Source: Sclerodactyla briareus (Eukaryota > Echinodermata > Holothuroidea > Dendrochirotida > Sclerodactylidae). From it: 64,000 nucleotides of DNA. The notes below the pieces were generated by a model that saw nothing but the letters and a program-made list of their open reading frames with translations, made no database searches and was not told the DNA's origin. Location of the stretch: assembly GCA_026419785.1 (NCBI GenBank), contig JAODTK010000677.1:62001-126000 (forward strand). Direction: 5' to 3'. Below are positions 12,132 through 25,067 of the stretch, in pieces. A program made the position numbers and the translations under genes. The stretch's first letter is position 1. Every line of letters begins with the position of its first letter.

Positions 12132-12239
12132 GTCAAGATCTGGTTCCAGAACCGCCGTACCAAACAGAAGAGGACCGTGGAACGCGAGATACGCGATAAT
12201 GAAGCAGAATGCAGCGTGACATGGCCAGCCTTGCAATGA
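12132..12239 (+). CDS. homeobox terminal exon (recognition helix and stop)
   Basis: After the CAG acceptor the exon reads VKIWFQNRRTKQKR, homeodomain residues 45-58 with the invariant W48, F49, N51 and R53 of the DNA-recognition helix. A 21-residue tail follows (TVEREIRDNE, then AECSVTWPALQ) to a TGA stop at 12237-12239. Thr54 followed by K-Q-K recalls NK-related or Vax proteins, whereas most Hox proteins have Met54. The short tail may be complete. The frame is open throughout, arguing against an old pseudogene. The first AATAAA downstream is near 13112. With the upstream exon this encodes a full 60-residue homeodomain if the one-base frame problem there is an error. Confidence 0.87.
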   Translation, partial: VKIWFQNRRTKQKRTVEREIRDNEAECSVTWPALQ

Positions 12240-15200
12240 AATTTTACTCGCTCAGTGAGTCCGGGATATACTTCAGCTGTGCTGACGAACATACACCATA
12301 GTTCGTAAGCCATTCTAAATAGAGACGTGATGTGTGAACCTTCGCGTCACTTCAAGAAGTCGTTGGTGTCGTATATGACTACTGGAACACCCCGCAGCTT
12401 CGCCGTGCTGCGGCCAGGTCAGCGGCAATGACGTCGAGATGCGAGAGCCTAGTGAAACATGTGTACCGTCATGCGACTACTAGCATGGAACAACAAACGT
12501 TCATTCATGACCACGGTGACGAACGTGCAATCGGTTGTTGGAAAACAACGCAAGGTGAAACACGGCTTTGCTACACATTCTGAACATAGAAATGAGCGAC
12601 TTCAAGTGGCTAACATGAAGATTGTGGCACCGTAAATGAACGGGACCCCCCCCCCCCCTCCAACGACATGGATATGTCTTATTATATATTGGCATACTGG
12701 CATATTTTAGGATTATAATTTGTTGTATGTTTTTGTTTATTATTAATATTTTTCGTGTTACACCGAATGAGTTCGAACCCTTCTAGGTTTGTACAGTATG
12801 CCAAGTCCTCTGGGTGGCACGTTCGTTTGTGCTATCATTGTCCCCCGCCGGGATGTATAGAGAATTTATTAAGAAAATGTTTATTAATACTTATGGGAAC
12901 AAATATAGCTGGCTATTCATACAAAGAATTCGAAAGTGGAGTTGCCGAACACGGGTATCAACATCCCTACACTGATTAACAGAGGAGGTATGATGGATCC
13001 ACAATTTCGACCACTAAAACTGGTACCGTACGCATAATTTCGGTGCCTACCCCCCGAAAACATTAAGGAGGCTTCCCCCAATTTCACTGCTGCCCTTATC
13101 TTCGAGACATAGAATAAACCTGTTGGTTCGGCTCGACGAATAGCTGCACTGGTTACACAACAATTCATAATTTATATCAACACTGTCCTATAATGATTCT
13201 TATCCCAGTGTATAAAATAAAATCTACTTCCCGGGTCAGTCAGAATGGTTTCACCTGGTAAGCTGCCGCCGGAGAGTTTATGATGGTAACTGAAACTGCC
13301 CGACTGGGAGATAAACAGAAAAATCATAGCCTCAGCTGTATAAATTGATTTTACTTGAAATAATTATTGCTGGCCCGTCTGTCAACGCAGGCCGACTTTG
13401 AGATCAGAAAAGGAAGAGGAAATCTTGTCACAACTTGTCGCCATCCCAGATCGGACTTGCCTTTCAGCACCCATAACTGCTCCTGACCCCCCCCCCCCCC
13501 TCCACGCGAAGAGATGCACTACCGTAGCCAGATAATGGGCATTTATAGACAATAGAAGTAAAACATTTCATTTCACGCAGTTGTTAGAAATTTCTATCTT
13601 TAAAAGACCCAGGACACGATGTTAAATGATGAACCGCAGTTAGTTACTGGTGACAGGCTACTACTGAAGAAAGTGATAGAACCACGTACAGTAATTACCG
13701 TATTGCAGCTATGGTCATGGTAAATATTTCGTGCCTATGTTATCACGCAGTCAAACGCTGTTTTTTTCTTCCGTTCCACGTTAACGGGTCATCACAACTT
13801 GTGGACAGCCCACTGGCAGGTCCATACGTATCAACACCAACTTACTTCGAGAACTACTGTAGAAAACTATAGCCAGAAACAATTTAGACCTGATACACAT
13901 AAAGAATAGTCCATTAAGAATGTGCTTGTGCCTGTCTCGCTTTCTTTGTGGTTTAGTACGGCCCACCCAGACCCCCAGACCTCCCACTTTGGTCCAACTG
14001 TAGAAAATAGGCTATGGAGTACTGGAGCATCCGTAGGTCTATTCCCGTGCGGGCAGAGGGTTACTTGCCTCTCTCGCGTGCCGGGCACGGGCCGTCAATT
14101 GGACGGCATCTGCAGAAGTGATTTAGCCCAAGGGCAATTACCGCACTACTACCTCGATCCTTCCCGGGGAGATACGGCGGCATTCGACAGAATACGGGCG
14201 AAGCTAATAACCATTTTGTTTGTTGCTGTACACATTTTATTCGACTGATAAAATGACGAAAAAGGTCCCTATGGTTTCACGAGTCGGTCGAAGGGACAAG
14301 AAATCAGGTCGGATTTCTTCTCTCGCAATTTCATGCTCGGTTGCAAAATTTTGGTGAGAAATTACCGCAAATCAGTAGTGGCTCCTTGTGAAACAGTGGA
14401 TGGAGGAGTGCTCGTTTTAGTGGTATAGGGTTGATCTAATTCTACCGGTTCTGGTGAATGTCTTGAATTAAAGCGGAGCAAATCATCAGGGAGAAAGGGA
14501 TTTTAAACCCCCTACGATCAAACTACATACAAACCGCCTGTTGGCTATGTTGTCCCTGCGGTCGCGTAGGCCTATGTCCTATCAGTGTGTGGAGGGGAGG
14601 TATGAGCACAGCTATCGTCAATGTTATCCATGCAATCTCTGACAGTTATGAAAACCGAAAATATCCTAATAACCAATCGCCCTTGATGGTAGCTGAACTA
14701 TAAAACCGCATTTCCATGACAAACTTGGCAATAGCTTTTTTTTACCTGCTCCAAATATTTCATTGTTTTGTTTTTTCATTGATTTATGCAGATCTACTGA
14801 TTCTTCAATTTAAATTTTATAGTGTTTTGCTGTAGGTAAAACAACGGATAACAAGATTGGGCGGGAATATTAGCAAGAGAGGCAAGAAAAATTGAGGCAA
14901 AAACTGACCAACTTATCCAGACAGAGATTCAAATCACGAAAGTGTGCACAAACATGTGCGCACAGTCACAGCAGCCCAGTGACAGTTGGAATGTCTATTC
15001 CATGTAAAAGAATGCAGTGGCATTCGAGCAACTTTTTAGGATTCAGGCAGATATTATCAGGTCACTCTCGACCCCCACCCCCTCCAAAAAAAATGAAATA
15101 TACGTCTATTTGTCGATGAATGCAACGTATAAATAAATGAATTGGCAAGAGAGGGCGAATGACATTCTAAACGCCCTTCATTTTCAACTAAGTTTAGAAA

Positions 15201-18200
15201 AATTGTAGGTCTACCACAATGATCTTCAAGAAGCCATTATTAAACATTTATTTCACTATTTTTGTCATCTTTAAAATAAACATTCCTCTTTTTTTATTAC
15301 ACCCATATTATCCTTTTGTTCGGTTGGTTCAAAGCATACATCACGAGAAACATGTTATTGAACCAATGAATATGTGGGGCACTGCGTTGGGTTCAAGTAG
15401 CAAATTCGATGAAACTGAGCCGATGCTCCGAATAATTAGAGGAAATTTATATATCCAATTTCCGGTATTGTTTTATTGAACTTTATTGGATTATATAAAC
15501 ATTTCCTTCCAAATGTTACCTATTATTTACTCCAGCAGAAAAAATAACAACACTTGTCAACCCTTCCCCTGTGATGAGCGTAATTTCACTGCTGCAATCG
15601 CGATATCCGGAACAGTTTGACACGCTGTATAGATGTATACAGAAGGTCATGGCATGGGCCCTTCTTACCGTTGTCAAAGTAATTCGAGCATCTTTCTTCA
15701 CACATATCGGCGACATCTTCAACACAAGCCCATAATAATTCAAATGGGTCATTTCCTCCGAACCGTGTGATAGAAAATATAGGTCACAGGTGCTCAGGAA
15801 CAAAGTTGTAACTTGCGTCAAACTCACCTTGGTCCTTCGGTAGACCATACAGTATGACTATTTAATGACTCTGGGAGGCCGTTGACTTCCCGTATCACAC
15901 TGACAGTCATGTCGTCATAAATTGTCAACTGACCGAGACCAACAGTCGAAGTTCCTGGACGGAATGCGGCATATTGAGGACAGAAATATGAATATATTGG
16001 ATTTTTAAAAGCACTAGATAAAATAGTTGTACCCCCAATTCCATGTCACAGACAGATAATTACTGCGCCAAGAAACCTATGTGTTGAGAGGACAAAAAGG
16101 AGCAAATATTGTGGTGTAGGCCTACACTACTTAGGTCACGCTTGTTCCCCCAGTTGATGCGCATCGAAGACATGGTAACTATAGGCTATTGAAGCTGCGC
16201 CCCTGACTTTCAGGAGTAATTACTGAACTGTGTTAATAAACAATGCATACATGAGCAGTATAATAACTATAGACAGTAAATTTAACACGTGTACATTTCC
16301 TGGATATCTGATGCATATACGGTATTAGGGGGCGCAGCGTTCCTGACCTAAATGGCACTTTGTTTCATTGTGTGTTCATCACCAAATGTTCCGGAAAAAA
16401 GTTCTAACAGGACATTTTCTTCTTTGAAACGTGGCATTATGTCTAGAACAAAACCTATTCTGTGTTGAGCAATTGTATGGAGAATACTGATTGTCACATA
16501 AAATTCATGCAATGTTTTTTGACGAGGATGACAGTATCAATGTGGTTATCGAGAGTGTAATGTCCGTCCGATCATGGTCCCATGTAACGTCATAACCCGT
16601 AACGGAGCCGGACTGAACAATCTTGAACGCATCTCCGTATAATAAAACATAAATCCTGAATTGACTGTCTGCTGCTGCTGTTCCCATCAATCATGGGACT
16701 AGCTCGAAAAAGTTTGTATTCGACAAGTTTATTTGACCATGGAGGTGAACCTGGACAGTTGTACAGTGTATGTATAATTTCCGTCAAATAAGAAGTTTCA
16801 CTAAAAGTATTAATGGGACAATAGAGTTAACGAACATAACAATTGGACTCACGCGCCACTTACCTTGATTATTTCCCGCCAAAATTCGACGCTGCTCGAC
16901 ATCCTCTGTATCCCATGCATTGAGTGCTAGCCGAGGCAGCATATCTTTGACCTCTTGAAAAGAAATTGCGATGCTCCAGAGCAGTTATGCTCGTTTGCGA
17001 GTCTACTGACCTGAGGCGAATGAAGGATGCTCGGGTATGTCTGCATCAGAATTTTGCATCAATTTTTTTTCGAGATGAGCGGAAATTCGATTGGAATGGC
17101 CTGTTACGACATTCGGGGGTCAGTTTGAGGTTATTGTAGTAGTGGTGGCTTAGCATATGTAGGCCTACAGTAACAAGATAGGTGATTATCTGAGGTTGTA
17201 TCTCGTTTGATTGTACCAGCTGCATGTCGTTCGTGAATACACTCATCGTGTGAATACACTCCAATCAATCGTGTGAATACCTCACTCGATGCTCTATTCC
17301 AGGTTTGAAATTGTTTACTGAAAGCTAGATTCGCTGTGGGAATCTCTCGAATGCAAGTGAAAAGTATGAATAACTTTGGACCTATCAGGTACGAATTGTA
17401 CGATATATATTTTGGGTTTCCTTTCTCACTGTCCTGTTTGTGTTTTGTAAGAGTTTAATGGATGAAGAAATTGGTGTCGGTGCATGGTTAGGTTGTGTGT
17501 GTTCATATTATATGGACATTATTATTATAATGAGTTTAAGGTTGAGACCTTACATTTTTAAAATATTGACTGTAATTATAATTCACTTTTTTACAGCGTA
17601 AGTTGTATAAACATCCGATGCTTTGTACTACTTTTGCATATCTAACTCACAAATAGTGTTATATTTGCTGTACATAGGAAGGCGACTTTAAAGATGTCAT
17701 AATTTGATGGTATATACCTACAATGCGGCTTGCTGAAGATTTGAGCATAATGTGACGTCACTGACCCCCGCCCCATTTTACTTGTGGACTATATTCGCCC
17801 CATCTACATGAAGAAACACCGGGAAGCATGTTCGAAAAAATCGGAACACAGCGTGTAAGTGCAAGCGCACGCTGCGTTCTTAGCGGCCAGTGTCGTTTCA
17901 ATAGTGACGATAGTATTTGGTATGCTTTCATGTTGTTTTTCAATTCAACTATTGAATTGTAATTATCTCCTGATTATCCGCTCCCATGTTGATGCTGAAG
18001 CAGTGTCGTGCCTACTATCTATCAGTTGTGGAATTCAATCTTTGAATCGCTACAAACAGCTACATATTTATACAGTGGTTCGTATTAATACACGTGCCTT
18101 CTGTATAGTGTGCCGTTTTCTGTTTCTACCACCGCATTACCGTGATAATTTGCCTTCAAATGTACTTTCCCCCGGTTCCGTGCCCTAATCCTATTAGTAG

Positions 18201-18480
18201 TTTTCCATACGACACAGATATTGGAAAACACATTCCAATTTCACAGTGAAAATATATATTATTCTATATACCTTTTGCCTTGTAAATATGGAAAATAAAA
18301 CATTCCTACTTTGAAAAAACAACACAATTTCCTGTTTTTGTTTGCTGTTGTATGTAGTAACCACAGGTACGTGGTAATACACGCCTATCATCCAGTACTA
18401 ACTTGTTGATACTCGGAAATGCCGACAATGAATTTGAGAGTGATTGGTGCCTCGCAGATTCACTTCAAGCAAAGCCTCGA
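12240..18480. other. unassigned non-coding DNA downstream of the homeobox gene
   Basis: No further gene recognised. There are C runs near 12647 and 13489, and TAGGCCTA palindromes at 14567, 16117 and 17160. A small cluster of GTGAATAC words lies at 17230-17285. Frames of 100-110 codons at 13.9, 15.5 and 17.9 kb resemble no family I know and have no paired splice sites I trust. Confidence 0.45.
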
Positions 18481-18489
18481 GTAAACCAC

Positions 18490-20025
18490 TGTCACTTTGA
18501 GGGTGCCAGTGAAAATACTGCACCAATGTATGTGTTCCTGTGACGGACCACTGTGCCGCTTCTGTGTAGCTGTGGCGAAACTACGTCACATTTGTTCTCA
18601 TGTGAAAACCAACTGTCACATCTGTGCAGCCGGACGGAACGACTGTCACGCCTGTGTAGCCGTGACCAATTCACTATGACGTCTGTGTAGCCCTCGACGA
18701 ATTCATGTCTGTATATCCGTGGCTCACATCATGTTTTTTGTAGCCGTCGAACACACCACGTTCGGGGTGACCACCATAAGAGACCGCTGCCACGTGTTTT
18801 TTGCCGTGAACAGAACCATTGTCACAATTATGTAGTCGTGACAAAACCACTGGCACGTTTGTGTATCCGTGACGAAACCACCATCTCGTCTGTGCAACTG
18901 CAACGAGTCCCCACTATCGCGTCTGTATCACTTTGCGAATCGACTACCACGCATGTGTGTCGTGACGATCCATAAACAACTTCTGTGTACCTACATAAAA
19001 ACCTCCTCTCCTGTGTGTTCCCGTGACAAACCCACTGTCACATCTGTGTAGCCGTGACGGCACCACTGTCGCGTCTGCGTAGCTGTGCGAATCCATCTCC
19101 ACGTCGTATAACAACGACTATAATGAAGATCTTTCTTCTATGTTTACCTATGACATTTTTGGAGCCCCACACTGCTAGACAGTATATTCTACTACCACAC
19201 AGCACAGTGTGACCTGGGTAGACTCATCTATTTACGTATTTGTAACTGTGACAAGCCCACATCACATCACGTGTCACGTGTCACGTGTCAACAGGGACGA
19301 AACCGCAGTTACTTCTATGTAGTCGTGTCGACAGAGATAATGATCAGAGATAAATCCACAGTCCACATCGTGTGTGCCGCAACGAATCCGTACTAGTTCA
19401 TGTTGTTAGTTATACGCCTCGTGTTAATGCTTCCACCCGAAGGTGCTTTAGCTAAGAGTTCTTTAGTCGGAAATTGTAGAGGCTCCTGTTTTGGGTGTGA
19501 AAGGACACTGGCGAATCTCGTCTACTCTTTCGAAGAGTTCACTGAGTAACGAGGCAGGGGTGAGAATTCCTTCCTGCTCTCGGATCGCCATTTTAACGTA
19601 TGGTCGACGGACGAGAGTGTAGCGTCACTCGTGGCAAGCCACTTTCCTACCGAGAACGGAGCGGGGTGAAAGTTGTGTCTGTGCGACACCAGGGGTTTGA
19701 ACCAGGGACCTTCAGCAGTGCAGGCAGGCACTCCCTCCACCTTTCCTGCCACCTCACCGCTCTACGGATCCGTACCCGCGTCGTATGTAGTTGTAACGAA
19801 TTCGAAACCGCTCGGGAGTAGCGGGGACCATTTACACACGCTCCGTGTGCTGCTATTTTGAATCCACAACCGGTTTGTCAGTAGCCGCGACGGATTCCCG
19901 ACTGCTCCGTGTGTAGCCGGGACGAACTCGCTGTCGCCTCGTGTGTAGCCTCGGCAATTTTGTAGCCGCGTCGTGTGTAGCCTGGACGAATTAGCAAACG
20001 GCTCCAGCGTAGACATGTTTAATTG
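18490..20025. repeat. degenerate minisatellite, unit about 31 bp
   Basis: Roughly 1.5 kb in which a unit of about 31 bp recurs. Its core is GTGACGAAACCACTGTCAC followed by GTCTGTGTAGCC. The clearest copies lie at 18600-18700, 18835-18900 and 19015-19075; weaker ones (GTGTGTAGCC, CGAACTCG) run to about 20.0 kb. Because 31 is not a multiple of 3, translations cycle through frames and yield Cys/His-rich false peptides. A SINE-like block interrupts the array near 19.65 kb. Confidence 0.8.
19655..19765 (-). mobile_element. tRNA-like SINE head inside the minisatellite
   Basis: On the minus strand a B-box-like T-arm, GGTCCCTGGTTCAAACCCC, lies downstream of an A-box-like stretch (GGTGAGGTGGCAGG) at tRNA-like spacing. 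It is followed by CACAACTTTCACCCCGCTCC. I read it as the head and part of the body of another tRNA-derived SINE, in a family different from those at 57.8 and 63.7 kb. Confidence 0.45.
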
Positions 20026-20640
20026 CCAACTGCTTGGTGTGTAGCCATGAACGGCCAGGCCGTTTTATTACCTACTTGGTCGTTGAACCACACATTTATA
20101 TGACCTCTGACATTTTCATGGTGATCGTAGCATTCAAACATCAAACGGATACTCAATCGTATCTTCGGATCTCAAGTTTCAGCCTTTTAAAAGATTTGAC
20201 CTTCTATTATCTTCATCCTCAAATGTCAATAACGTTACTTTCGAGCATTGCCGGAAAGTAGTTTTAAATGTCTTTTCCAGGGTCAAATGGTCACAAGAGG
20301 TCAAATTAAGTCATCGGATGCATTCTACGGAATGTTCAATTGTGTCATTCTTCTAGAACCTTTCTTTGGCGTGATGCCAATAATACATCCCATTAGTGTG
20401 CTCCTGAATGATTCACGATGACATGCCGTTTCTAGTGAAAAATGTTACCCTCCCTGAGCTGAACAGTGTTCTAAAATATCGGCCACATCAGACACAGTCA
20501 CTGGAATTTGATGCAATAATTTATATTGTTCGGCAACTTCTGTCCATAATTGACCTTTGATGACGTGGCAGTTTTCTTGTTGTATGAAAACCGTGACTCC
20601 AATGATATCATCTCTAGCACCGATTAAGATTATCTATTGT
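20026..20640. other. unassigned non-coding DNA
   Basis: Unique-looking AT-rich sequence between the minisatellite and the LINE tail; nothing recognised. Confidence 0.45.
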
Positions 20641-20644
20641 ATCA

Positions 20645-21521
20645 ATTATTGTTATTATTACGAGCACTCATATGGCGCTCTACGAAGAACAGAGCGCCTT
20701 ACAAAATGGAAAGAAATGGAGAGGAAACAGAAAGACAACACATTAATGATCTACGAATAGGAAAGTCTTAAGTGCCCTCTTGGATACAGGGACCGAACTT
20801 GCGTCTCTGACGTCTGAAGGAAGAGAGTTCCAGAGACGAGGAGCACCCACCATGAAAGAGGAGTCACCAGCCTCAGAGGACGAGCGATGTCGGTGCCTGT
20901 AGTCACGAGGGTCATTACTTCTCTGCAACGTGATGAGGTCAGCCACTCTGCAACGTGATGAGGTCAGCCGAATACTCAGGAGATTGAACATGTAAACATT
21001 TAAATACATTGAGAACAACTTATATGTGACCCATTTCTCAACTGGCAGCCATTGTAACTCTTGCAGGAGGTCGCGAGAGGGTCGGTCCAATCCACATCGC
21101 AAAACCAAGCGTGCAGCCTTATTTTGGAGGCGCTGGATACGTTGCAAGCCAGTCTTACGCGCACCGAGTAGGAGAGAGTTAGCATAGTCAAGGCGGGATA
21201 TTAACAACCCTCTGACAGCATGATGGCAAGCTTCCTGTGTGATAAAGGGACGTATGCGCCACAAACTTCTCAAATGGAAGTTAACTATTTACATATTGAG
21301 TTGACTTGATTAGACATGTTCAGAGGGGAAGCATCCAGAATAACACCTAGGTTTTTTACAGAAGGAGATGGATGAATACACACATTGCCAAGTTTCAACT
21401 CAATATTCGATAAAATTGGCAGAACATTGTTGTTTGCAAAAACACTAAATTCTTCTGATTCAGCTGGAGCATATTTTCCACCATCCACTCTTTGCATCCT
21501 CAATGCAGCGCCTCTCCACAC
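20645..21521 (-). mobile_element. L2-like LINE, 5'-truncated, 3' end of reverse transcriptase plus tail
   Basis: Minus-strand frames at 21521-21285 and 21273-20743 together encode the end of a non-LTR reverse transcriptase. The first has PSVKNLGVILDASL and NQVNSICK. A one-base shift near 21290 leads to LRSLWRIRPFITQEACHHAV, SRLDYANSLLLGARK, RIQRLQNKAARLV, LQELQWLPVE and GAPRLWNSLPSDVR, the usual order in L2/CR1-group LINEs. A 26 bp tandem duplication (about 20916-20967) adds extra residues. Downstream of the stop the transcript would carry a perfect hairpin (GGCGCTCT/AGAGCGCC, 20674-20698) and an AATAATAAC-type tail, as at L2 3' ends. The element lacks its 5' part and is dead. Confidence 0.9.
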
Positions 21522-21552
21522 GACATGCTAGCAAACGAGAACCGACAGACGT

Positions 21553-21600
21553 CACACACACACGCGCGCGTGCGGATCGTGTACTCACACACACACACAA
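21553..21600. repeat. (CA)n microsatellite
   Basis: Interrupted CA/CG dinucleotide stretch next to the truncated 5' edge of the LINE. Confidence 0.85.
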
Positions 21601-22480
21601 GTTGAACGATCGTAGGCTCCAGTTACCCTCGATGAACGTTGCTGAACGAGGAAGGCATTGCAGACTTTCTATCTCGAGTGCATAGAAAGCCTAAAAGTAC
21701 AAATTTCATATATAAATTGACTGTTGTGCTTCTTTTCCTTTTAACGTATACGGGGCCCAACCCTCAGGCTGATTTTCAGCCAATCCGAATGCGCCAATGA
21801 GGCATCTCAAGCTATTGCGGAATTCCTCTTATGGCGTCAAGGATGGACTACGGAGTCGCCCTCAATACAAAGTCAATGTAAAACGAATACTTTTGACAAT
21901 CCTGTAACAAGCAAACTGTGAATAGTATCTGTTTAAAAAACCCGTCAAATCGTAACCTAAAATGAAAACTTGTCAACAGAATACGAAAGAATTTTCTCAC
22001 TTATTCCTACCTGTATTGTATCATTTCCCTCGTGATGTCATAAATTCCACGAAAGAAAATTAACAAACCTCAACACATTAACATTCTATAGAGCCTCCAA
22101 ATTCTGGGTGTGGGGTTTTGATGTGTCGCTCTTTGTACATTTGCTATGGTTCAAAGCATTGTTAAATGCTTTACCATTGGACTATGACCTAGAAAATATT
22201 GGTCCTTTATCGAATATAGAACAAAAAGCCGATAGCATAGCGATTGTAATGCTTGGAAGAGATTCTCTCTTACATTCCCAACTCATTATTATTTTACGGA
22301 GGCTCTTCTGCAGTTGAGTGTAGTTTGATGGTCTCATTTGAGTATCACATGGGCAATTAGTTCCATAAATATTTGATTTCCGCATTTTGGAGCCGGTGCG
22401 CTGTTCTGGCATATTGAGTGTGATGATTGACTGTGTAATGACACGTTTTACTACTTGGGTACCATAAGTGTAATAATTAC
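21601..22480. other. unassigned non-coding DNA
   Basis: No recognised feature. A frame at 22108-22317 (69 codons) is not like any family I know. Confidence 0.4.
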
Positions 22481-22482
22481 TG

Positions 22483-23672
22483 AATTAGGGGTTAATCAGC
22501 GGTCGAGCGTGTTTCATCCACTGGAAAATACACGACCGGGAGTTAATTCAAGCGATGTACGAGGGCGCAGCCCGATTGCATCCAGCGTTAGAATTAACCC
22601 CAGAGGAGTGCATTATCAAGCATGCAGTTTTTACACTGTTTATGCTTGCGCTCAAACTTAGAACTGAACTGTGTACTCAACTTTATGGCAGTATGGAGAA
22701 ACGTGAACCCGACGTGCAGCTAGGTTACAATTTAGAAGACACCAATCAATGTTACACCGAAATGCAGTTGGACAATCTCTCAGTTGGATATCCAGGACAT
22801 AACAGATAACCTCTGCTGGGTAATGGTGATGTATTTCTCATGATTTCTAACGTTCACCCATCTCGAAACTGACGAGTTATGTAGCCTTACTTTTTGTAAC
22901 GTTGGGGCAATTGTACGTTTATCGCCTACGCAGGTCCAGTGACCCGACAAACCGTAGTTGTATTCCGAAGGCTACTACTTGATACGGATCGAGAGATATT
23001 TGGCATGCCGCGACCTATTGTTTTCATTATACGGGATAATAATTTTGAGTTAGCTGCGTAGTATTCGTTGTTTTAGACCTGAAATTTGGGGAGATGAGCG
23101 TCGCCTAGCCTTGTATTTTGTGGAGCCAGACTAGCTGGGTTGTGTACTTGCAATTCAAGTAGCTTTATATGCGGGCACTTAACAAACACTTACAAAACAG
23201 TGTGTCGTACTACTACGTAGCAGTTGTTTTGTTTGTAAGCTGGTACATAGTAATTACAATTACTATGGCTGCTCACCAGCCACCAGCTAAACAACCAAAT
23301 TCCAAATAATCATAAATTCTCCTCAGACACAAATATGTCCCTACCCTCGATTTAAATCGATACTGGTCTCGATTCAACTCTTCGGCCAATCATATTGCAT
23401 GAAACCAATAAAGTTATTTATGAATTTATCATAAAGTGGGGAAACGATGGCTGTTTGATGCGATATTCAAACTAAATTTCGTGTTGAATGAATGCACGTG
23501 GTTATAAATCACGGTCGATTGTGTTTTATCCACATGATAATGCACTCCTCGGGGGTTTATTCCAACGCTGGCTGCGCCGCGTGCATTGCTTGAATCAATC
23601 CCCGGTTGTACATTATCTAGTGGATACAACACGCTCGAGTAGCTCGACTGTTTATTAACCCATAACTAATTC
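22483..23672. mobile_element. foldback element with inverted arms of about 150 bp
   Basis: The left arm (22483 to about 22640) and the right arm (about 23515-23672) are inverted copies. Both contain TCGAGCGTGTT, ATCCACT, GGCGCAGCC, CAGCGTT and GAGGAGTGCATTATCA, and both have GAATTAG then GGGTTAA at the outer edge. The spacer of about 0.9 kb shows no transposase. Within the right arm GTGTTGTATCCAC and GTGGATAAAACAC are themselves near-complementary, so each arm could fold alone. I could not define a target duplication, so the outer boundaries are approximate. Confidence 0.72.
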
Positions 23673-23778
23673 ACGGTCAGCTGACCTGATTCAGCCAATC
23701 AGAGGGAGTATTCACAGCAAGTATGAATGAACACCGGTTAATGGTTAACGGTTAGCTGACCTGATTCAGCCAATCAGA
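23673..23778. repeat. two direct copies of a 30 bp word, 75 bp apart
   Basis: AGCTGACCTGATTCAGCCAA followed by TCAGAG occurs at about 23677 and again at about 23752, directly beside the foldback element. Confidence 0.8.
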
Positions 23779-24654
23779 GCGGTTGCGAGCAGTCACGTTG
23801 AACATGAATTTGTCCCGCTCATCCGGGTTCCGAGAGATTTAGTTTCCTGATCGTCCTTTGAGATGTGGACGTAACATGGCGGTCCCGGGGCAAGTTAAGA
23901 TTGGTTAAAACTCTGCCTCGATATCATCTGAAATTCTGAGAAAAGTGAAGGTGAATTATCGCCGGTGCTCATCCACTATCAATACGACACTCCTTGATGA
24001 GCCCTACGTGGCTATCTGAACTCTGAACCAAATCAGAGCCTAATGTGTTCAGTTTATTATTTGCATGCAATATTCTCTTCCCATTCTCCCAACCACTTTA
24101 CAGGTAGCGGACGCCCATTAGCAATGTTCCTACGCAGTGATTTCTGCTAACCTTAAAAAAAAGTACCTAAAAACTTTTTGGAACCCATTGTTCTGTTACT
24201 TAATAATATCTGATGGGTTTGTTTTTGCCTGCAAGTGAAAGGGCACATTTGAAAGTACAAATGGTGTGTAATTTGGTGGGAATCTGGTATATTTAACCAA
24301 TTTGACCCTTCACAGGAGAATTGGACCAAAACTGTGTTTCGGACAGAATTACGTCGAGTGAAAGTCATCCGCCAACTTCAAGCTCCTGTAGCTGAAAAAG
24401 TAATCGGTCAGGTATGGTAATTTGTAAGTGCCATTGATGATACACTTCTCTGCTTTCAATGAATGGCGGCATGGGCCTCCAAGTAGTGCACACAAGGATC
24501 CAGGGACTGCTAAACGGAGGCAATTTAGTGCATAAGTCAATGGAGAGTCTAATGGAGGTCCGCTACCTACAGGTATTACCGACATGCCGTATAATATGGA
24601 ACGCCAAAAGAGTCACTCAATTAGGCTTCCAGTGCGTCGATGAGGTAGTAAATT

Positions 24655-24765
24655 TCAGTCTTGTTGTAATAAGTTCAGTCGATGTTGTAGTAATTTTAGT
24701 CGTTGTTGTAGTAAGCTCACGCGTTGTTGTAGTAATTTTAGTCGTTGTTGTAGTAAGTGTATTTC
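24655..24765. repeat. 21 bp minisatellite in the left arm
   Basis: Units of the form TTTTAGTCGTTGTTGTAGTAA, about five copies, the reverse complement of the block in the right arm. Confidence 0.88.
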
Positions 24766-25067
24766 GCCTGACATGGATATCGCCTTCCACAGACATGCGT
24801 GATTTCAGTTCGCCTTCCACGGAATATCGTAATTTGATACCTCTTATATTGATTGGCATTTAGTCAGGGCGGGGCTTTTGCTTGATTCAACCAATAGAGG
24901 ACTCTGAACCATTGCCGCAGTTAGCTGCTCACGCTTGTGTGGGATCGTCCAAAAATGGGCATGAACATGAAGTAACCAAAAAATGTATGCCATACTATAA
25001 CCTTTAGGTGTCTAACTAATTAGTTCACACGTGTTATATTCATGTACTACGCATTTACATCGTTTTG

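Noticed and set aside
18497..19051. Cys-rich 60-codon frames that look like zinc-finger or toxin-like peptides
   Set aside because: They arise from the 31 bp minisatellite. The spacing of Cys follows the DNA repeat and every frame is closed by a repeat-borne stop.
18490..20025. A CRISPR array (unit near 31 bp)
   Set aside because: Units are contiguous and degenerate with no unique spacers, no cas genes are present, and the DNA is animal-like.
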